A stretch of 10,120 nucleotides of DNA from Gammaproteobacteria bacterium (lineage in GTDB: Bacteria > Pseudomonadota > Gammaproteobacteria > Steroidobacterales > Steroidobacteraceae). Shown one piece after another: positions 6,577 to 10,120 of this stretch. A program made the position numbers and the translations under genes. Position 1 is the first letter of the stretch. Every line of letters begins with the position of its first letter. Under the pieces are notes generated by a model. It saw only the letters and a list, made by a program, of their open reading frames with translations. It was not told where the DNA came from and did not search any database. Location: positions 1 to 10,120 of the forward strand of contig JAQGOE010000213.1 of the NCBI GenBank assembly GCA_028293725.1, given 5' to 3'.

Positions 6577-6702
6577 CGGTCACCCAGAGGAATCACGGAC
6601 AGCAGGATGGAGTACGCCGGAACAGCCGGGAAATGAAATTCCGGCGCGGAGGTATAACCACAATGGCATGCGGCCCTCCGCGATGACCTCCTCCGGCCAC
6701 GC
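6577..6702. other. Intergenic gap between receptor stop and mutarotase start
   Basis: This 126-base gap holds the inverted repeat at 6615-6646 and no open gene. I found no convincing -35/-10 pair on the minus strand; a TTATAC stretch near 6651-6656 lacks a -35 at normal distance. Without a clear terminator or promoter, the mutarotase may be read through from the receptor promoter at 8953-8981. Confidence 0.4.
6615..6646. repeat. Inverted repeat between the receptor and mutarotase genes
   Basis: CGCCGGAA (6615-6622) and TTCCGGCG (6639-6646) are perfect 8-base inverted arms separated by 16 bases. The inner part includes GGAA and TTCC around AATGAA, loosely like IclR-type operators. It lies 39 bases upstream of the mutarotase start and 57 bases past the receptor stop. 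It could be an operator for the mutarotase or a hairpin in the receptor-mutarotase transcript. There is no T-run for a standard terminator. Confidence 0.45.
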
Positions 6703-8853
6703 TCACTCGAACCTGACTCTCAAGCCCAGCCCCACCGTGCGGGGATACGGCCCCGCGAGCAGCGTCGGTCCATTCGCCGCGGTGGGCCCCCGCTCGTCAG
6801 ACAAGTTCTCTCCATAGAGCCTGACTTCATAGATGCCTTTTCGCACCCCGACACTCGCGTTATAAAGGGAGTACCCGGCGACCGATTGCACCGTGTTGTC
6901 CTGGACGGTTGCACTGCCGTTCAACGCGACCGAGCCGTTTGCGAACATCCGCCAGCCCGCGCCAAAGCCTCTCTCATAGCTGAGATCCAGGCGCCAGTTG
7001 TGTGGTGGGGTGTTGTACAGCCTCGATCCATCCGAATTGCGTGGGTTGGCCGCGGCAAAGGCTGGAACCACATCGGTGAACTCGGCTTTGTTGATGTTGC
7101 CGATGAGCGAGACATCCAGCCCGTCGATCGGTGTCACCCAGGTGACGTCGATGTCCCAGCCCTGAGTCTTTGCGCCACCCAGGTTGGCAAAGGCCGCCAG
7201 GCCGATCGAGGTATTGAACGCACTTTGGAGATTCGTATACCGGATATCGTACACGCTGGTGGCAACGCGCACTCTCCCATTTGCCAAGGTCGCCTTGGTG
7301 CCCACCTCGATGTTCCGCAACTTGTCGGGCGTCAGTGCGAGACTGCTCGGGACGCCGTCGGCGATCACAGCGTTGGCTTGCGCCTGCGACTGCAAAATGC
7401 CGCTGCGGAAGCCGGTGCCTGCGTTGATAAACAACATCCAGTTCTCGGTGGCGTGATAAGCAAGGTTCGCGCGCCAGGTCACCGCGGTCGGTTTCGAGCT
7501 ACTGTAGGCCGGAACGCCACTCGATTCGGAATCCGCGCTGCGCTCGTCCTCGAAGTAGCGCAATCCGACGAGCGGGACGAGCTTTCCTCCGAACAGATCG
7601 TAGCTGAGCTCGCCGAACACCGAGCCATTTCGCGTCCGTGTCGTGGTCCCACCATTGAGCGCGAGCGCTGGGAAATTAATCTCGTAAAAGTACACCCCGG
7701 TAGCGTGCTGATAGAATGCGCCGCCCACCCAGTGGAGAGGCCCAGTACCCGCGGAGCTCAGCCTGAGCTCGTTGACGAAATTGTAGGCGTCCCCACCGTT
7801 CACCAAAGTGCCGATCCCTAACGGCAGTCCGAGATTCAAAGCGACACCGAAGCCGCCCGGCAGGGTCTGCTGATACGAAGTGGCGTTCGTCAGCACGACG
7901 TCATCGAATTTGTAGGTGAGCGTGTTCGAGAAATAGTTCGACTTGCGACGATCGTAGCCGTTGACGGTGCCCTGATAAGCCAGATAGGGCGGGTCGACCG
8001 AGTTCATGACCTGCAGATAATCCTGGTTGGTCTGAAACTGCCACGCCCGCAGCCTCAAGGTGAGCTCATCCGTCGGTTGCCACAACATAACGGCCTGCGC
8101 ATCGGAACTGTGGATGTCGTTGGCGTCCGTCTTGTAGGGCGCTCCGACGGGTGCACCTTGATACACGTCCGCGTAGCCGGCGCGGTAGTCGTAACCGCCA
8201 CTCAGGCGCACGGCGAGCTGGCCTGGGACGAGGGGTATGGATACGGCCGCCGCCGTTCTGTAGTTCAACTGCCCGGCGTCCGCGGTTTTCGACGAGTCGA
8301 TCTCGCCGTCGACCGTGAAGCGCGACAGATCGGGATTCTTGGTGTGATAAATGATGACACCGCCCATCGAGCCCGAACCATACAGCGTGCCTTGCGGACC
8401 CCGGAGCACTTCAACCCGGTCGAGGTCGAAAAACTGCACCGGCGGCGCGCTTTGAAAGTTGGGAACGCCGAACGGAGTATCGTCGAGGTAGTACCCGATC
8501 ATCCCATCGCCGACCGGTCCGCCGGCGCCGGAGCCACGGAAGGAAAAGATCTTGTATCCGGCGCCGATCTCACTCTGCTCCGATGCACCTGGAATCAGCT
8601 CCATGAGATCCTTGGCGTCCCGGACCCCCATCGACTGCAGCGCGTCGCCGGTAAACGCCTGGATTGCCATCGGTACCTTGCTGAGTTGCTGTTCGCCAAC
8701 CTTCGTCGCCGTAACGACCACCTCCTGCAGCACGGCTGAACTATCGCTCGCCTGCTGCGCTCTCGTGGGCGCATCCGCCAGCAAGAATGCAACTGCAAAC
8801 CCCAGCGCGCAGCGCAAAGCACCACGCGCCATCGCACGATTGGCATCGATCAT
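6703..8853 (-). CDS. TonB-dependent outer-membrane receptor
   Basis: A 716-residue TonB-dependent receptor for active uptake across the outer membrane. The signal peptide covers residues 1-32, with cleavage after TRA. A TonB box-like EVVVTAT follows at 44-50. The plug domain runs from about 57 to 170 and has VPMAIQAF, DLMELIPGA, YYLDDTPFG and the hallmark VEVLRGPQGTLYGSGSMGG (148-165). The rest is a beta-barrel of alternating aromatic strands, with a conserved C-terminal segment near YGENLSDERGP. The last residues are RVRFE, with a Glu after the usual terminal aromatic. No N-terminal carboxypeptidase-like or sigma-signalling domain is present. ATG at 8853 is supported by GAGGGGG seven bases upstream. 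Context next to fucose genes, a GH3 enzyme and an esterase suggests an oligosaccharide ligand, but this receptor type also takes siderophores and other small molecules. Regulation is by the promoter and operators at 8936-9039. Confidence 0.94.
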   Translation of the reverse strand: MIDANRAMARGALRCALGFAVAFLLADAPTRAQQASDSSAVLQEVVVTATKVGEQQLSKVPMAIQAFTGDALQSMGVRDAKDLMELIPGASEQSEIGAGYKIFSFRGSGAGGPVGDGMIGYYLDDTPFGVPNFQSAPPVQFFDLDRVEVLRGPQGTLYGSGSMGGVIIYHTKNPDLSRFTVDGEIDSSKTADAGQLNYRTAAAVSIPLVPGQLAVRLSGGYDYRAGYADVYQGAPVGAPYKTDANDIHSSDAQAVMLWQPTDELTLRLRAWQFQTNQDYLQVMNSVDPPYLAYQGTVNGYDRRKSNYFSNTLTYKFDDVVLTNATSYQQTLPGGFGVALNLGLPLGIGTLVNGGDAYNFVNELRLSSAGTGPLHWVGGAFYQHATGVYFYEINFPALALNGGTTTRTRNGSVFGELSYDLFGGKLVPLVGLRYFEDERSADSESSGVPAYSSSKPTAVTWRANLAYHATENWMLFINAGTGFRSGILQSQAQANAVIADGVPSSLALTPDKLRNIEVGTKATLANGRVRVATSVYDIRYTNLQSAFNTSIGLAAFANLGGAKTQGWDIDVTWVTPIDGLDVSLIGNINKAEFTDVVPAFAAANPRNSDGSRLYNTPPHNWRLDLSYERGFGAGWRMFANGSVALNGSATVQDNTVQSVAGYSLYNASVGVRKGIYEVRLYGENLSDERGPTAANGPTLLAGPYPRTVGLGLRVRFE

Positions 8854-8935
8854 TCTTTTCCCCCTCGTTCGACGTGACGTACCAACGACACCAGCGACTG
8901 CCGCAGCAGCGGATTCGGCCCGGGCAGGTCAACTT

Positions 8936-8951
8936 ACGCAAACGTTTTCGT
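8936..8951. promoter_or_regulatory. LacI/GalR-family operator overlapping the receptor transcription start
   Basis: ACGCAAACGTTTTCGT is a near-perfect dyad around a central CG and equals, as I remember it, the E. coli PurR-type consensus of the LacI family. It starts one base past the -10 element and covers the predicted transcription start, where it would repress the receptor. In this setting a sugar-sensing LacI-family protein is more likely than PurR; that is inference. Confidence 0.72.
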
Positions 8952-8952
8952 C

Positions 8953-8981
8953 CTTATATTCCAGGTTCACATATCTGTCAA
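8953..8981 (-). promoter_or_regulatory. Strong sigma70 promoter of the TonB-dependent receptor
   Basis: On the minus strand a perfect TTGACA (8976-8981) is followed after exactly 17 bases by TATAAG (8953-8958), five of six matches to the -10. Transcription would start near 8946, about 90 bases before the receptor start codon. It is the best promoter in the window. Confidence 0.8.
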
Positions 8982-9019
8982 ATAGGGAATAAACCCGGAA
9001 GAAGCGCCATTCCAGTATT

Positions 9020-9048
9020 TTGCAAACGGTTGCGCTACCCGGTATTTT
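9020..9048 (+). promoter_or_regulatory. Weak candidate promoter of the hydrolase gene
   Basis: TTGCAA (9020-9025) and TATTTT (9043-9048) are 17 bases apart, each with four of six consensus matches. The composite operator at 9022-9039 would sit on the -35 and spacer. The leader would be about 90 bases and include the hairpin at 9055-9071. Confidence 0.35.
9022..9039. promoter_or_regulatory. Composite LacI-type operator upstream of the hydrolase
   Basis: Two operator-like motifs overlap here. GCAAACGGTTGC (9022-9033) matches the GCAAACGTTTGC pattern except near the centre, and GGTTGCGCTACC (9028-9039) differs by one base from the palindrome GGTAGCGCTACC upstream of the GH3 gene. The centre of the first is 84 bases from the operator at 8936-8951, close to eight helical turns, so looping is possible. 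Confidence 0.55.
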
Positions 9049-9054
9049 ATGACC

Positions 9055-9071
9055 CCTCGCCGCGAGCGAGG
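9055..9071 (+). repeat. Short hairpin in the hydrolase leader
   Basis: CCTCGC (9055-9060) and GCGAGG (9066-9071) form a 6-base stem with a 5-base loop. It lies 72 bases before the hydrolase start and has no T-run. It may only shape the leader mRNA. Confidence 0.35.
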
Positions 9072-9143
9072 TCACGGTGCCGAAGCTTGAGCCCGCAGAC
9101 CCGCCCGGCAGCGCGAGGATGAGAATCAAAAAAGGGGATACCG

Positions 9144-10120
9144 GTGCGCGCACTGACCTGGGTTCTACTGTGTTCGATGTTGAGTGGCGGTGCCTCCGCA
9201 CAAAGTTCCCCCGCCACCCCACGTGCCATCGCGGCCCGCTCGATTCCAACTCCCACGACCGTGAGCCCCCCATTGCAGTCGCTCATCGCGCAACAACCGG
9301 TCATGCCGCAGGCTCCGGGAAACGTCGAGGAATGGCATCAGGTGGTGCAAAGGGCGGCCGAGCGCGACCTGCAACGCGTCGCCGCCGTGAGAAAGCAATT
9401 CGCGGTCTCGGTCGAGCCGGTGCAACTGGGCGGCGTGCCCTGCTTCATCATCACTCCGGCACAACTACCCGAGTCCAACCAGCACCGGCTGCTGCTCCAT
9501 CTGCACGGCGGCGCCTATGTCTTCGCACCCGGTGAGGCCGGAACCCTGGAGGCGATCGTCATGGCCGGCTTCGGTCACATGAAGGTGATCAGCGTGGACT
9601 ACCGCATGCCGCCGGATCATCCTTACCCCGCGGCGATGGACGATGCCATGGCCGTCTGGAAGGCGTTGGTTCAACGCGAAAAACCGGACCACATCGGGAT
9701 ATTCGGTACCTCCACCGGCGGCGGCATGACCCTGGCGCTGGTGCAGCGGATCAAAGAGGAAGGCCAGCCGCTTCCAGGAGCGATAGCCCCAGGAACTCCC
9801 TGGTCAGACCTGACCAAGACCGGCGACAGTTACTACACCAACGAGACGGTTGACAACGCGCTCGTCGCCTACGAGCCGCTGCTGGGCGCAGCCGCAAGAC
9901 TCTACGCGCACGGCAGGGACTTGAAGGACCCGCATCTGTCACCGGTCTACGGAGACTTTCAGGGTTTCCCACCGACGCTTCTGACCACCGGAACGCGGGA
10001 CCTCTTCTTGTCCAACACCATACGCGTGCATCGCAAACTCCGCGAAGCAGGAGTTGAGGCGCAACTCGAAGTGTATGAAGGCCAGTCGCACGCACAATAT
10101 CTGGCCGATTCAACCACACC
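9144..10120 (+). CDS. Secreted alpha/beta hydrolase of the HSL (family IV esterase) type, C-terminus cut by window edge
   Basis: A frame of 325 codons runs off the right edge. GTG at 9144 is preceded by AAAGGGG with a 6-base gap, and starts a signal peptide, VRALTWVLLCSML, with cleavage after ASA at residue 19, so the enzyme is exported. The alpha/beta hydrolase fold 3 features are present in order: HGGA oxyanion hole at 121-124, DYRMPPDHPYPAAMDD, the nucleophile elbow GTSTGG with S190, the acid D286 in TGTRDLF, and H316 in EGQSHAQY. Family IV esterases usually have GDSAGG, so GTSTGG marks a distinct subgroup. A Pro/Thr-rich stretch and a helical segment (about residues 21-90) precede the catalytic core. 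Only a few C-terminal residues are probably missing. It is divergent from the receptor gene and may share its control. Ester substrates such as acetylated or feruloylated sugars are suggested by context only; a lactonase or small-ester esterase is equally compatible. Confidence 0.9.
   Translation, partial: MRALTWVLLCSMLSGGASAQSSPATPRAIAARSIPTPTTVSPPLQSLIAQQPVMPQAPGNVEEWHQVVQRAAERDLQRVAAVRKQFAVSVEPVQLGGVPCFIITPAQLPESNQHRLLLHLHGGAYVFAPGEAGTLEAIVMAGFGHMKVISVDYRMPPDHPYPAAMDDAMAVWKALVQREKPDHIGIFGTSTGGGMTLALVQRIKEEGQPLPGAIAPGTPWSDLTKTGDSYYTNETVDNALVAYEPLLGAAARLYAHGRDLKDPHLSPVYGDFQGFPPTLLTTGTRDLFLSNTIRVHRKLREAGVEAQLEVYEGQSHAQYLADSTT

Noticed and set aside
6615..6646. Inverted repeat as an intrinsic terminator of the receptor gene
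   Set aside because: The loop is 16 bases and no T-run follows in the minus-strand direction; kept only as a repeat or operator candidate.
6886..7821. 311-codon plus-strand open frame inside the receptor gene
   Set aside because: It is antisense to the barrel of the TonB receptor, has no family features, and no ribosome binding site was evident.
8077..8739. 220-codon plus-strand open frame opposite the receptor plug domain
   Set aside because: The opposite strand encodes the unmistakable plug motif RGPQGTLYGSGSMGG; this is a GC-driven shadow.

Overview
The window is GC-rich Gram-negative DNA with no tRNA, rRNA, CRISPR array or mobile element that I can see. It carries eight protein genes: six complete, and two cut by the window edges (the left-hand glycosidase and the right-hand hydrolase). 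A TonB-dependent receptor, secreted glycosidase and esterase, an L-fuconate dehydratase very close to the Xanthomonas enzyme and a XylR-like operator point to a proteobacterial degrader of plant or algal polysaccharide. Xanthomonadales or Steroidobacteraceae-like Gammaproteobacteria fit best, with Caulobacter- or sphingomonad-like Alphaproteobacteria as the alternative. This placement is inference.

Layout. 1-1372 (-): N-terminal part of a secreted family 3 glycoside hydrolase, most like beta-xylosidases. 1373-1498: its promoter, with a perfect palindromic operator. 1499-2524 (-): LysR-type regulator. 2525-2717: intergenic region with two inverted repeats. 2718-3488 (-): IclR-type regulator, divergent from 3527-4807 (+), fucD (L-fuconate dehydratase), followed by 4854-6185 (+), an FHS-family L-fucose/H+ symporter (fucP). 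6172-6576 (-): RhaM/DUF718-family mutarotase, converging on and overlapping the end of fucP. 6703-8853 (-): TonB-dependent outer-membrane receptor. 8854-9143: divergent promoter region with LacI-type operators. 9144-10120 (+): secreted HSL-type alpha/beta hydrolase, cut by the window end.

How the parts may work together. The core is catabolic. The symporter brings L-fucose (or a similar 6-deoxy sugar) across the inner membrane, the mutarotase interconverts its anomers, and FucD dehydrates L-fuconate in the non-phosphorylating fucose pathway. The L-fucose dehydrogenase, fuconolactonase, 2-keto-3-deoxy-L-fuconate dehydrogenase and final hydrolase are not here, and neither is an alpha-L-fucosidase. 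The receptor, GH3 enzyme and secreted esterase would handle oligosaccharide uptake, trimming and possibly deacylation. A fucosylated hemicellulose such as xyloglucan would link a xylosidase to fucose use, but this is inference.

Regulation looks two-tiered. The fucD promoter lies between, and partly inside, the divergent iclR gene. The GH3 gene and the receptor/esterase pair each have LacI/GalR-family operators next to good sigma70 promoters, and the two regions share two operator types. No LacI-family regulator is encoded in the window, so that regulator must act from elsewhere.
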